DNA of 54,851 bases from Arthrobacter sp. AL12 (GCF_029960645.1 NZ_JASBQY010000021.1:1-54851), one strand, 5' to 3'. Shown: positions 39,719 to 49,247, counted from the first letter of the stretch. Numbers and translations are program-made. Notes: a model not told the origin generated them from the letters alone.

Positions 39719-40402
39719 TTAATGTCTGCCAGCGTAGCTACCCAGCCCGTTGAGGTGGGACTCCAACACGTCGCTGCACATCTGGGCGGTCATCCATTCG
39801 GGCTGCAGCAGGGCGTGCAGCGTGAGCCCGTCCAGGGTGGCCAGCAGCCGTTCCGCTTCGGTGACCAGGCGCTGCTGCTCCAGGGCCGTGTCGGTCTCGG
39901 CCGAGGCGCCCCCGGCCGCGTCAGTGCCCGACGCGTCGGGCCCCGCACCGGAGGACAGTTCCATCACGAGCCGCCCGACGATGGCGGCCACGGCGCGGTG
40001 GCTGCGGTCCGCTTCCGGGGCCAGGAACGGCTTGGTCCTGGCCGCGGCCTTGAACGCCATCCAGACGCAGGCGTCGACGGCGCGCTCCTCATCCAGGGGA
40101 AGAAATTCACCCAACAGGGTTAATACGCCCTCGTGGTGCTCCGGGGTTCCCGGCTGCGCCTTCGCGAGGCGCTCGTCGGCTGCCGCCAGGCGCCGGACGA
40201 TCCGGTCCACAACGACCCCGAAGGAATGGGCCAGGAGCTCGTCGCTGCTGGCGAAGTAGTGCCGGACCGATCCGACTGCCAGCTCCGCCTCGTCCGCGAC
40301 TTCGCGGAGCGAGGCCCTTTCGAGTCCGTCTGCCGCGACGATCCGGAAGACCGCTTCGACTACTTCTTGGCGCCGCAACGCGGCGTCGACAAATTTGGGC
40401 AT
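39719..40402 (-). CDS. TetR family transcriptional regulator
   Basis: Repressor of 227 residues. The helix-turn-helix is in residues 12-55 (FRIVAADGLERASLREVADE, then VGSVRHYFASSDELLAHS), with the BetI-like look of regulators that sense small organic ligands. The C-terminal domain carries a Gly/Ala-rich low-complexity stretch (about 160-185). The ATG at 40402 gives the usual MPKFVDAALRRQEV start; a longer frame exists upstream but leads into repeat DNA. Its target is unknown. Confidence 0.88.
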   Translation of the reverse strand: MPKFVDAALRRQEVVEAVFRIVAADGLERASLREVADEAELAVGSVRHYFASSDELLAHSFGVVVDRIVRRLAAADERLAKAQPGTPEHHEGVLTLLGEFLPLDEERAVDACVWMAFKAAARTKPFLAPEADRSHRAVAAIVGRLVMELSSGAGPDASGTDAAGGASAETDTALEQQRLVTEAERLLATLDGLTLHALLQPEWMTAQMCSDVLESHLNGLGSYAGRH

Positions 40403-40460
40403 TAATCTTTTTAGCACGGATGTGCCCGAACGGCGCTGGGCCACACCGTGGGGCAGTCCC

Positions 40461-40661
40461 CGGCCGCGCGATTCTGACGGTCCGCGCCTCCAGGCCGGCC
40501 GCGCCCCCAGCCGTGCGCGCCCCCACCCCGGCCGCGCGATTTTGACGGTCCGCGCCTCCGGCGGCCCGCGCCTCCAGCGGTGCGCGCCCTCAGCCGTGCG
40601 CGCCCCCAGCCGTGCGCGCCCCCAGCCGTGCGCGCCCCCAGCGGTGCACGCCTCCGGCCGT
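40461..40661. repeat. nested tandem repeats between TetR and gltA
   Basis: A 31-base block starting CGGCCGCGCGATTCTGACGG occurs at 40461-40491 and again at 40529-40559 with one mismatch (period 68). From 40550 to 40661 there are seven 16-base units of consensus GCGCGCCCCCAGCCGT. All lie in the non-coding gap upstream of the TetR start and behind the gltA terminator. Confidence 0.88.
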
Positions 40662-40691
40662 CCGCGCGACCCGCCCGCCGGTCCCGGGGGA

Positions 40692-40735
40692 ACGACGTCG
40701 GCCGCGCACCCCGTGGGGTGAGCGGCCGGCGTCGT
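40692..40735 (-). terminator. terminator of gltA
   Basis: A 44-base near-perfect hairpin: ACGACG, CGGCCGC and CACCCC pair with GGGGTG, GCGGCCG and CGTCGT, with single mismatches between the blocks. It begins 32 bases after the gltA stop on the minus strand. Confidence 0.85.
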
Positions 40736-40767
40736 ACTCTTGTTGCTGCTTTTGTTTGCTGCGGAGA

Positions 40768-42051
<1,284 letters not shown>

Positions 42052-42279
42052 GGAGTCTCCTCTGAGGCGTCGGGGCCTCTGTAGAAAGCTGGTCCAACTT
42101 CTGGTGAAGCCGCCCACGGAACCTGTTTTAGCCACGGATTCCAACGGCTGCGCTGCCTTCTTGTGGAAAGCCACCATTGATAGTCAGTTAAAAACTACCG
42201 CCAGTTTCCGGGTGGCACTAATCCGGGGCCATCCGGAACTACCCAAAACACGCCAGTTGTGGCACGCGTCACTGCATTG

Positions 42280-43428
42280 TTACGCCCCGGCCACCAGACG
42301 GGAGGCGGCGGCGTCGATCCGCTCATCGCTTGCGGTGAGCGCCACGCGGATGAAGCCGTTGCCGGCGTCGCCGTAGAACACACCAGGGCCGACGACGATC
42401 CCGCGGTCCGCGAGCCGGCCGACCGTGTCCCAGGTGGGCTCGCCCGCGGTGGCCCAGAGGTAGAGCCCGGCCCGGGATTCGTGGATGGTCAGCCCGAAGC
42501 GCTCAAGGGCCGGCACGATCCGTTCCCGGCGTCCGCGGTACAGGTCCTTCTGCGCCTGGACGTGGGCGTCGTCGCCAAGGGCAACCCGCATGGCTTCCTG
42601 GACGGGGTACGGAACGATCATGCCCGCGTGTTTGCGGCTGTTCACCAGGTTCGCCACGATCGCAGGGTCACCGGCGACGAAGGCGGCGCGGTAGCCGGCC
42701 AGGTTGGACTGTTTGCTCAGCGAATACACGGCCAGGAGGCCCTCATGTGAGCCCTCCGCGACCTGCGGGTCCAGGACGCTGGGCACCGGGGAGCCGCCGC
42801 GCTGGAGGTCCCATTCGCCCCAGCCCAGTTCGGCGTAGCACTCGTCCGAGGCCACGACCGCGCCGAGTTCGCGGGCCTGCCGGACGATCCTGCGCAGCGA
42901 TTCGGCGTCGCGCACGCTGCCGGTGGGGTTTGCCGGGGAGTTGATCCAGACCAGGCGCACGCGGGCCCGGGTGGCCGCGTCGAGCTCGTCCAGGTCGTCC
43001 GCTGCGACGTGCTCGGCGCCGGCGAACGTGGCGCCGATGTCGTAGGTGGGGTAGGCGACCGTCGGGCGGACGACGACGTCGCCCGGCTTGAGACCCAGCA
43101 GGAACGGCAGCCAGGCCACGAGTTCCTTGGAGCCCACCGTGGGCATGATGTCCTGGGGATCCAGGCCGGGCACGCCGCGGCGGCGTTCAAACCACGCCGC
43201 GATGGCTTCCCGGAGTCCGGCCGTGCCGTGGACCGTTGGGTAGCCGGGAGCGTTGGCCGCTGCGCGCAGGGCCTCCTGCACCAGCGCGGGGGTGGCGTCC
43301 ACCGGGGTGCCGATGGACAGGTTCGCGACTCCCCCGGGGTGTTCGGAAGCCCTGGCGATGTACGGTGCCAGCGCTTCCCACGGGTAGTCGGGCAGGCTGA
43401 GGCCGAAGCTGCGCAGCGCAGAAGTCAC
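42280..43428 (-). CDS. dapC: succinyldiaminopimelate transaminase DapC
   Basis: PLP-dependent aminotransferase of 382 residues for the step between DapD and DapE. Fold-type I features: SIGTPVDATP, WINSPANPTGSV with the PLP-contacting Asn, DECYAELGW, and Lys in SLSKQSNLAGYR as the Schiff-base residue, then a late FIRVALTAS Arg. It follows fdxA by 12 bases in the same operon, a pairing conserved in Actinobacteria (fdxC-dapC in mycobacteria). Confidence 0.93.
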   Translation of the reverse strand: MTSALRSFGLSLPDYPWEALAPYIARASEHPGGVANLSIGTPVDATPALVQEALRAAANAPGYPTVHGTAGLREAIAAWFERRRGVPGLDPQDIMPTVGSKELVAWLPFLLGLKPGDVVVRPTVAYPTYDIGATFAGAEHVAADDLDELDAATRARVRLVWINSPANPTGSVRDAESLRRIVRQARELGAVVASDECYAELGWGEWDLQRGGSPVPSVLDPQVAEGSHEGLLAVYSLSKQSNLAGYRAAFVAGDPAIVANLVNSRKHAGMIVPYPVQEAMRVALGDDAHVQAQKDLYRGRRERIVPALERFGLTIHESRAGLYLWATAGEPTWDTVGRLADRGIVVGPGVFYGDAGNGFIRVALTASDERIDAAASRLVAGA

Positions 43429-43440
43429 CGACGCGCCGCC

Positions 43441-43767
43441 TTAGTTCTCTTGGTTCTGCGGCGGCAGGGCGGCGATCATCGGGTGGTCGGTGTGGGTGTT
43501 GCCGACCTTCGCGGCCCCGCCCGGGGACCCCAGATCGTCGAAGAACTCCACGTTGGCCTTGTAGTAGTCGGCCCATTCCTCAGGGGTGTCATCCTCGTAG
43601 TAGATCGCCTCGACGGGGCAGACCGGCTCGCAGGCCCCGCAGTCCACACACTCGTCGGGGTGGATGTACAGGGAACGCTCACCCTCGTAGATGCAATCGA
43701 CGGGGCACTCTTCAATACATGCCTTGTCCTTGACATCTACACACGGCTGCGCGATTACGTACGTCAC
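43441..43767 (-). CDS. fdxA: 7Fe ferredoxin FdxA
   Basis: Small electron carrier of 108 residues with one 3Fe-4S and one 4Fe-4S cluster. Cysteines are in PCVDVKDKACIEECPVDCIY and CVDCGACEPVCPVEAIYYED, the pattern of actinobacterial 7Fe ferredoxins. The C-terminal about 45 residues (DDTPEEWADYYKANVEFFDD onward) are the usual FdxA extension. The GTG at 43767 has GGAG-like bases upstream. It is first in the operon with dapC. Confidence 0.95.
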   Translation of the reverse strand: MTYVIAQPCVDVKDKACIEECPVDCIYEGERSLYIHPDECVDCGACEPVCPVEAIYYEDDTPEEWADYYKANVEFFDDLGSPGGAAKVGNTHTDHPMIAALPPQNQEN

Positions 43768-43922
43768 GTCCCTGGCCTCTCCACGTTGGTTCCGGCGAGT
43801 GCCGGATCACTGCTCCCGGCCTGAGCGCCGGGCTGCTGACTCTTGAGCCTATTATCTCCCAGCCGGTTCCCGCGAACCTAGCCGGGCGTCACACGGGTCC
43901 GCACTCTGGAATCCAACCGATC

Positions 43923-43928
43923 TAGGAT
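43923..43928 (+). promoter_or_regulatory. -10 box of the 81-residue protein gene (leaderless)
   Basis: TAGGAT ends six bases before the GTG at 43935. Confidence 0.45.
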
Positions 43929-43934
43929 GAACGG

Positions 43935-44180
43935 GTGAGTTCCTCCAAGCCGTCGCCCCAAGAGTTCCTGGCAGCCGCCGAGCCCGGCACCAGGGTGGTG
44001 GTCAGGTATCGGATTGAGGGCGGGCTGACGGACGCCCTGGGCGAACTGGTCGCGCGCACCCAGGACGGCTGCACGATCCGCACCCGGGGCTCCGACGTCG
44101 TAATCCCGCTGCCGCTCGTGGTGGCCGCCAAGCAGGTTCCGCCGCCGCCGCCCCGCCGCGCCCCGCGCCAGCAGCCCTGA
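43935..44180 (+). CDS. small SH3-like barrel protein
   Basis: An 81-residue protein resembling the N-terminal barrel found in Rv0428c-type GNAT proteins: GTRVVVRYRIEGGLTDALGE, then GSDVVIPLPLVVAAKQVPPPPP. No acetyltransferase domain follows, so this is either a stand-alone version or the remnant of a larger gene cut off at 44180. The Pro-rich end and the stop lie directly before the palindrome-rich non-coding stretch. The leaderless promoter and normal codon use favour a real gene. Confidence 0.7.
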   Translation: MSSSKPSPQEFLAAAEPGTRVVVRYRIEGGLTDALGELVARTQDGCTIRTRGSDVVIPLPLVVAAKQVPPPPPRRAPRQQP

Positions 44181-44255
44181 GCACCCCCGGCCCGGTCCAG
44201 CAACCCTGCGCCCGCCCGCGGGCAACCCAGACTGCCTGGCACCTCCCCCGCCCGG

Positions 44256-44429
44256 TGGACATGCCCTCCCCCGGCCTCGGCCAATGGACATATGGCCACT
44301 ATGTCCATTGGCGGCCGCACCCCCTGGACATGCCCCGGGTTCCGATGGGCGAATGTGGGACATGTCCAGCCGTAGCTGTGAACGCTGGACTGGTGCATAG
44401 GTGTCAACCGCGCTCCGGAGGACATGTCC
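44256..44429. repeat. palindromic repeat array downstream of the AbiEi/DUF559 gene
   Basis: Five copies of a short palindrome based on TGGRCATGYCC: 44256 (TGGACATGCCC), 44285 (TGGACATA, 7-base spacer, TATGTCCA), 44325 (TGGACATGCCC), 44356 (TGGGACATGTCCA) and 44420 (GGACATGTCC). Spacing is about 28-63 bases. The copy at 44285 extends to a perfect 12-bp inverted repeat (44281-44311). The array ends five bases before the stop of the DUF559 gene. Confidence 0.85.
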
Positions 44430-44433
44430 AGCG

Positions 44434-45243
44434 CTAGGCCGCAGCGGAGATGCTGTTGAGGGCGTCGCGGACCATCGCGATGAACTCATCGGGCCGGTTC
44501 AGGAGCAGCGGATAGCTGACCACCAGCGTCGGGATGCCGAGCCGGGTCGTGACGTTCCAGCGGCGCCGGTCCTCCTCGAAGCTTGTCCGGTCCATGTGGA
44601 AGGCTGCCCCGTCGGTCTCAATGCCGAGCCTGCCGTCGACCATGAGGTCCAGGTGGCCCATGCCGGGGATGTTGACCTGGGACTCCACATGGAACCCTGC
44701 CCGCCGGAGCCAGTACCGGGCGATGCACTCCATGATGGACTGCGACTGCGGGACGATCCCGCCCACCAGCCGGCGCTCCCTCGCGTCGTTGCGCCCGGCC
44801 AGCCGCTGCCGCAGCCCCAGGAGGCTTAAGCCTTTGACGACGACGGCGGATTCGGCAATGACGAGGCCGTCCAGTTCCGGCAGGCATCGAAGGCTTTGAA
44901 CAACAGTGTCCAGCAGGGTGGGCGGGGCGGCGGAACGGTGGCAAATGAAGCCCGGATAGGGGCGGCTGTGGGTGATCGCAATATGAGGTTGCCCGGGCGG
45001 TTCGATCACCCAGAGGCCCCGGAAATGCGCCGCTGTGGCGCACGCGGGTTCGGCGGGTAGCGACCGGATGGCGACGAGCTGCGCATCAGCGCCGGGGACC
45101 GCGTACACGCCGCGGGCCACCCGGGAGACGGAGCCGCGGGACAGGGCCGCCTTGAGCTGGAAATCCGAGACGCCCGCGGCAGCGAGATGTTTGGCGCGGG
45201 CGACGCCGTCGTAGTTTGAAAGTACTTCCATGACATTGACCAT
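44434..45243 (-). CDS. AbiEi-type winged-helix plus DUF559 nuclease-like protein
   Basis: Protein of 269 residues. Residues 5-60 form an AbiEi_4-like helix-turn-helix (YDGVARAKHLAAAGVSDFQL, SRVARGVYAVPGA), as in type IV antitoxins. Residues 160-265 form a DUF559/Vsr-like nuclease fold: ARYWLRRAGFHVESQV, then GHLDLMVDG and GIETDGAAFH give the D199, E209, D211 arrangement of PD-(D/E)xK enzymes, followed by RRRWNVTTRLGIPTLVV. No AbiEii toxin is adjacent, so it is not a standard type IV system. Palindrome arrays lie on both sides. Cutting activity is inferred from the motif only. Confidence 0.82.
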   Translation of the reverse strand: MVNVMEVLSNYDGVARAKHLAAAGVSDFQLKAALSRGSVSRVARGVYAVPGADAQLVAIRSLPAEPACATAAHFRGLWVIEPPGQPHIAITHSRPYPGFICHRSAAPPTLLDTVVQSLRCLPELDGLVIAESAVVVKGLSLLGLRQRLAGRNDARERRLVGGIVPQSQSIMECIARYWLRRAGFHVESQVNIPGMGHLDLMVDGRLGIETDGAAFHMDRTSFEEDRRRWNVTTRLGIPTLVVSYPLLLNRPDEFIAMVRDALNSISAAA

Positions 45244-45353
45244 GCGGACATCGTGCCCCGAGGCCCCGGGCCCGAACAGGGCCGAAACCCGCTATGTGCA
45301 AAAGAGCATGCTCTGCGGACCGTGCCGGGCGGGGAGATGTTCCGCGTCCAGAA

Positions 45354-45553
45354 TGGTCATGTCCCTGGTCAGCGGTGGTCATGAGCGCGGGCAGCCGCAG
45401 GGAATGGACATGTACCAAGCTGCGGGCGGAGCGAAGAATGGGCATGTCCCCCGGCGCGCGCAGCGGATGGACATAGAGCCGTTATGCCCACGCTTAGCCG
45501 CGGAGAATGGGCATGTCCCCGGGTGCGGAGCGCGAAGGCTGGGCATGTCCCCC
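45354..45553. repeat. palindromic repeat array upstream of the AbiEi/DUF559 gene
   Basis: Seven copies of the TGGNCATGTCC type: 45354 (TGGTCATGTCCC), 45376 (TGGTCATGAGC, degenerate), 45405 (TGGACATGTACC), 45439 (TGGGCATGTCCC), 45468 (TGGACATA, spacer GAGCCGT, TATGCCCA), 45508 (TGGGCATGTCCCC) and 45540 (TGGGCATGTCCCC). Spacing is 22-40 bases. Several are preceded by GCGGAG or GCGAAGA. The stretch 45244-45353 also holds AGAGCATGCTCT, a 12-bp palindrome at 45304, and no gene. Confidence 0.85.
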
Positions 45554-45606
45554 TGGAGCGGGGGCGGATGGGCTGCTGGGCGGTTGGCGGGGCGGAGGCT
45601 GTGCGC

Positions 45607-45984
45607 CTAAGCCGCGGCCGGGCGGTAGCGCCGGCACCAGGCCAGCATGCCAACGGTGACGGCCGCGATGCCGTAGATCCAGAGGTTCCCGGCCAGGTCG
45701 CCGACGATCAGGCGCTTGCCGTTCTCCAGGGTGGACCACCAGCCGGCCAGCGCGTAGCAGAGCGCGCCGCAGACCGCCGTCGGAAGCGCGGAACGGAACG
45801 CTGCGCCGAGCCACAGCTCGACCGCGCCCAGCAGCACCAGCGCGGCGGCGGCACCCCACGGCACCTCGACGCCCGCGGCCAGGGTGTCCTGCCCGTGCAG
45901 CATCGTGCCGGCGAGGGCAACAAAAAGAGCTGCCGGCACGGCGGCGGCAATACCGCCTGCCATGCCGGCAGCTCTCCTATTCAC
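45607..45984 (-). CDS. small four-helix membrane protein
   Basis: Protein of 125 residues with four hydrophobic helices (about 8-28, 45-62, 66-82 and 100-117) and a short basic C-terminus. I recognise no family. The GTG at 45984 is the likely start. It lies 32 bases after typA on the same strand and may be co-transcribed with it. Confidence 0.7.
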   Translation of the reverse strand: MNRRAAGMAGGIAAAVPAALFVALAGTMLHGQDTLAAGVEVPWGAAAALVLLGAVELWLGAAFRSALPTAVCGALCYALAGWWSTLENGKRLIVGDLAGNLWIYGIAAVTVGMLAWCRRYRPAAA

Positions 45985-46016
45985 AAACGATCCGGGGATT
46001 CAGCAGAACGCGGAAC

Positions 46017-47945
46017 CTAGACCTTCGCGCGGGCGCGGTTGGACTTGGCGCGCTGGTTGACGTCCAGGATGAGCTTCCGGATCCGGATGGATTCCGGGGT
46101 GACCTCGACGCACTCGTCTTCACGGGCGAATTCGAGCGACTCTTCGAGGGTCAGGTCGCGCGGCGGCGTCAGGTTCTCGAAGGTGTCGGAGGAAGCGGCA
46201 CGCATGTTGGTGAGCTTCTTTTCCTTGGTGATGTTGACGTCCATGTCGTCGGCGCGGGAGTTCTCGCCGACGATCTGGCCCTCGTAGACCTCGGAGGTGG
46301 GGCGGACGAAGAAGGATCCGCGTTCCTGCAGGTTGATCATGGCGAACGGCGTCACAACACCGGCGCGGTCGGCGATCATCGAACCGTTGGTGCGGTATTC
46401 GATCGGGCCGGCCCAGGACTCGTAGCCCTCGGAGATGGACGCTGCGATGCCGGCGCCGCGGGTGTCCGTGAGGAACTTGGTGCGGAAACCGATCAGGCCA
46501 CGGGCCGGAACGATGAACTCCATGCGGCACCAGCCGGTGCCGTGGTTCGCCATGTTGGTCATGCGGCCCTTGCGGGCAGCCATGAGCTGGGTGACGGCGC
46601 CGAGGTACTCTTCCGGCACGTCGATGGTCATGTGCTCCATCGGCTCGTGGACCTTGCCGTCGACGAGCCTGGTGACAACCTGCGGCTTGCCGACGGTCAG
46701 CTCGAAGCCTTCGCGGCGCATCTGCTCGACCAGGATGGCCAGCGCGAGCTCGCCACGTCCCTGGACTTCCCAGGCGTCGGGGCGCTCGGTCGGGAGCACC
46801 TTGATGGAGACGTTACCGATCAGTTCCTTGTCCAGGCGGTCCTTGACCTGGCGGGCCGTGACCTTGGCGCCCTTGACCCGGCCGGCGAGCGGCGAGGTGT
46901 TGATACCGATGGTCATGGAGATGGCCGGATCGTCAACGGTGATCAGCGGCAGCGGCTGCGGGTTGTCGACATCGGTCAGCGTCTCACCGATGGTGATTTC
47001 CTCGATACCGGCGACGGCGACGATCTCGCCGGGGCCGGCGGACTCGGTCGGGACGCGGTCCAGCGCCTTGGTGGCCAGCAGTTCGGTGATCTTGACGTTC
47101 TTCAGCTCACCGTTGGCGCGGGCCCAGGCAACGGTCTGGCCCTTGCGCAGGGTGCCGTTGTAGATACGCAGCAGCGCCAGGCGGCCGAGGAACGGGGAGG
47201 CGTCCAGGTTGGTGACGTGCGCCTGCAGGACCCCGTTCGGGTTGTACGTCGGCGCCGGGATGTGCTCGATGATGGCCTGGAACAGCGGCTCGAGGTCCTC
47301 GTTCTCCGGGGCGGAGCCGTCGGCGGGCTGCTCGAGGGAGGCGCGGCCGACCTTGGCGGCGGCGTAGACGACCGGGACGTTGAGGATCTTGTCCAGGTCG
47401 AGGTCCGGAACTTCGTCGGCGAGGTCGGAGGCCAGGCCCAGGAGCAGGTCCATGGACTCGTGCACAACCTCGTCGATCCGGGCGTCAGGACGGTCGGTCT
47501 TGTTGACCAGCAGGATCACCGGCAGGTGAGCGGCGAGGGCCTTGCGGAGGACGAAGCGGGTCTGGGGCAGCGGGCCCTCAGAGGCGTCAACGAGGAGGAC
47601 AACGCCGTCGACCATGGACAGGCCGCGCTCGACCTCGCCACCGAAGTCGGCGTGGCCGGGGGTGTCAATGACGTTGATGGTGATGGTCTCGCCCTTGGAG
47701 GACGGTCCGTTGTAGGCCACCGTGGTGTTCTTGGCCAGGATGGTGATGCCCTTTTCACGCTCGAGGTCACCGGAGTCCATGACCCGGTCTTCGAGGTGGT
47801 TGTGGGCGGCAAAGGAGTTGGTCTGCTTGAGCATGGCGTCGACCAGTGTGGTCTTGCCGTGGTCAACGTGGGCCACGATCGCGACGTTGCGCAGGTCACT
47901 GCGCGATGCAGTGGCTACCGCGGTGTTGGTGGTGGTTTCAGACAT
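46017..47945 (-). CDS. typA: translational GTPase TypA/BipA
   Basis: Ribosome-associated GTPase of 642 residues for ribosome assembly and stress or cold growth. GTPase motifs: AHVDHGKTTL (P-loop, residues 25-34), G2 RGIT-like EKGITI, G3 DTPGHADFGGEVER, G4 NKTDR. Domains II, III and the BipA-specific C-terminal domain follow (ARGLIGFRTKFLTDTRG, GSMIADRAGVVTPFA). Length is normal. The mRNA start is not clear; a weak GAGC lies before the ATG. It begins the conserved block that in mycobacteria leads on to fdxC and dapC. Confidence 0.96.
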   Translation of the reverse strand: MSETTTNTAVATASRSDLRNVAIVAHVDHGKTTLVDAMLKQTNSFAAHNHLEDRVMDSGDLEREKGITILAKNTTVAYNGPSSKGETITINVIDTPGHADFGGEVERGLSMVDGVVLLVDASEGPLPQTRFVLRKALAAHLPVILLVNKTDRPDARIDEVVHESMDLLLGLASDLADEVPDLDLDKILNVPVVYAAAKVGRASLEQPADGSAPENEDLEPLFQAIIEHIPAPTYNPNGVLQAHVTNLDASPFLGRLALLRIYNGTLRKGQTVAWARANGELKNVKITELLATKALDRVPTESAGPGEIVAVAGIEEITIGETLTDVDNPQPLPLITVDDPAISMTIGINTSPLAGRVKGAKVTARQVKDRLDKELIGNVSIKVLPTERPDAWEVQGRGELALAILVEQMRREGFELTVGKPQVVTRLVDGKVHEPMEHMTIDVPEEYLGAVTQLMAARKGRMTNMANHGTGWCRMEFIVPARGLIGFRTKFLTDTRGAGIAASISEGYESWAGPIEYRTNGSMIADRAGVVTPFAMINLQERGSFFVRPTSEVYEGQIVGENSRADDMDVNITKEKKLTNMRAASSDTFENLTPPRDLTLEESLEFAREDECVEVTPESIRIRKLILDVNQRAKSNRARAKV

Positions 47946-48214
47946 GCGTTATTGCTCGATTCAGTGGTGAAGTCAGCTGTTGTATCGCGACATTTCCAAC
48001 CGGAACGCACGACGGATACGCCCCTTTGGCACAGGGCACCTTCATCCATTCTAAACGCTAAGGCATTTATTGGCCTAAAATCCCTCATTCGCGGCATCCC
48101 GGCCGGGTAGTCAGGACGGGAGATCGGCGCACCCGGTGTGAGTAAAGTCACTGGATTTTCCGGCCACCATGCCCCATCATTGCTCTGACAGCAGCAGCCA
48201 GTTCGGAGACATCA
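47946..48214. promoter_or_regulatory. divergent promoter region of typA and the GDSL lipoprotein gene
   Basis: About 270 bases with no gene. The AT-richer part 48040-48090 (TAAACGCTAAGGCATTTATT) is the best candidate for promoter elements. No hairpin or repeat was found. Confidence 0.4.
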
Positions 48215-49108
48215 ATGCGCACCGCCTCGGCACTGTCCCGCTTGGCCGCACCGATAATTGTCGCAGGCATCCTGCTTGCCGGCTGCGGACAGACACCCCC
48301 CACCCGCACTTCCGACGTCGGCGCCGCCCCGGCCGCCGGCCTCCACGGCCAGACTGCTCCCGCACCCGCCGGGGCTGAGGGCGATCGGCTGGCAGCGGGC
48401 ACCAACGGCACCCTGAACCTGGCCCAGGCGACGCCGGGAAGCCTCCCGGCAGGCAGCATTTACCGGAATCCCGCCAACGGCCGCAACGAGGTGGTCGTGG
48501 AGGACATCGCCCGGACGGCCGTGCTGATCGGTGATTCCCAGTCGGAACCCACGTTTTCCTGGCCCCGGACGGCACTGGCCAGCCTGGGCTACGAGGTCCA
48601 CTTCTGCGGCCGGGGCGGCACCGGCTTCGTCGCTTCCAACGGCACGACCGGCAACTACATCGACGCCCTGCAGCGCGGCGACTGGCTGCTCCCCTACGGT
48701 TCGCCGCCCCTGGTTGTGATCGAGGGCGGCGGCAACGACGCCTCCCGCGGCGCAACCGACCAGCAGATCTCAGAGAACGCCGAGCGGCTGATCGCCAGCG
48801 TGCGGCAGCGCTACCCCGCGGCGCGGCTGGCCATGGTGGGGACCCTCGCCCGCGGTGCCGCCGACGGCGGCGGTCGCCGCACCGAGGTGGACGCGCTGCT
48901 GGGCACGGTGGCGGCCAGGAATTCCATGTCCTTTGTCAGCGTCGGCGACTGGCTGACGCGCTACGACCTGACGAAATCCATGGCCGACGGCGTCCACATG
49001 AGTCCCGGGGGCCACGCCGCACTGGCCGGCCTGCTGGCCCGGAAGCTGGACGAACTCGGCCTACGGACTCCGGGGCCCGTTCCGGCGGACTCCGCGGCAA
49101 CCCCCTGA
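48215..49108 (+). CDS. SGNH/GDSL hydrolase lipoprotein
   Basis: Predicted surface esterase or acyl hydrolase of 297 residues. The signal ends in lipobox LAGC with Cys24, followed by a Pro/Ala/Gly linker. SGNH blocks: I LIGDSQSEPTF (nucleophile Ser), II GRGGTGF (oxyanion Gly), III EGGGND (Asn) and V DGVHMSPGGH (catalytic Asp and His). The substrate, perhaps an acetylated glycan, is not known. The ATG has GGAG seven bases upstream. It is divergent from typA. Confidence 0.88.
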   Translation: MRTASALSRLAAPIIVAGILLAGCGQTPPTRTSDVGAAPAAGLHGQTAPAPAGAEGDRLAAGTNGTLNLAQATPGSLPAGSIYRNPANGRNEVVVEDIARTAVLIGDSQSEPTFSWPRTALASLGYEVHFCGRGGTGFVASNGTTGNYIDALQRGDWLLPYGSPPLVVIEGGGNDASRGATDQQISENAERLIASVRQRYPAARLAMVGTLARGAADGGGRRTEVDALLGTVAARNSMSFVSVGDWLTRYDLTKSMADGVHMSPGGHAALAGLLARKLDELGLRTPGPVPADSAATP

Positions 49109-49120
49109 GCGGCGCCTGCG

Positions 49121-49204
49121 CCGCCCAAGTTCCCTAATCGCCCAAGTCCGTAGCCGCCCAAGTTACGTGGCCGCCCGCATTCCCTAACCGCCCGCGTTCC
49201 TTAA
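49121..49204. repeat. 17-bp tandem repeat, five imperfect copies
   Basis: Five units of the form CCGCCCAAGTTCCCTAA at 49121, 49138 (16 bases), 49154, 49171 and 49188, in the gap after the GDSL gene. The last two have CCGCCCGC instead of CCGCCCAA. Confidence 0.8.
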
Positions 49205-49211
49205 ACGAAAA

Positions 49212-49247
49212 GAGCCGGCGCCCGCCCCGAGGGGCGGACACCGGCTC
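49212..49247 (-). terminator. terminator of the dipeptide transporter operon
   Basis: Arms of 17 bases (GAGCCGGCGCCCGCCCC and its near complement, two mismatches) followed on the minus strand by TTTT. It lies 29 bases after the stop of the ATPase gene. Confidence 0.82.

Noticed and set aside
44434..45243. Complete type IV AbiE toxin-antitoxin pair
   Set aside because: Only an AbiEi-like winged helix is present; no AbiEii nucleotidyltransferase toxin gene lies on either side, and the C-terminal part is DUF559, not the AbiEi C-terminal domain.
44256..45553. CRISPR-like array
   Set aside because: Repeats are only 10-14 bases, palindromic and variable, spacers are uneven (about 10-50 bases), and there is no cas gene.
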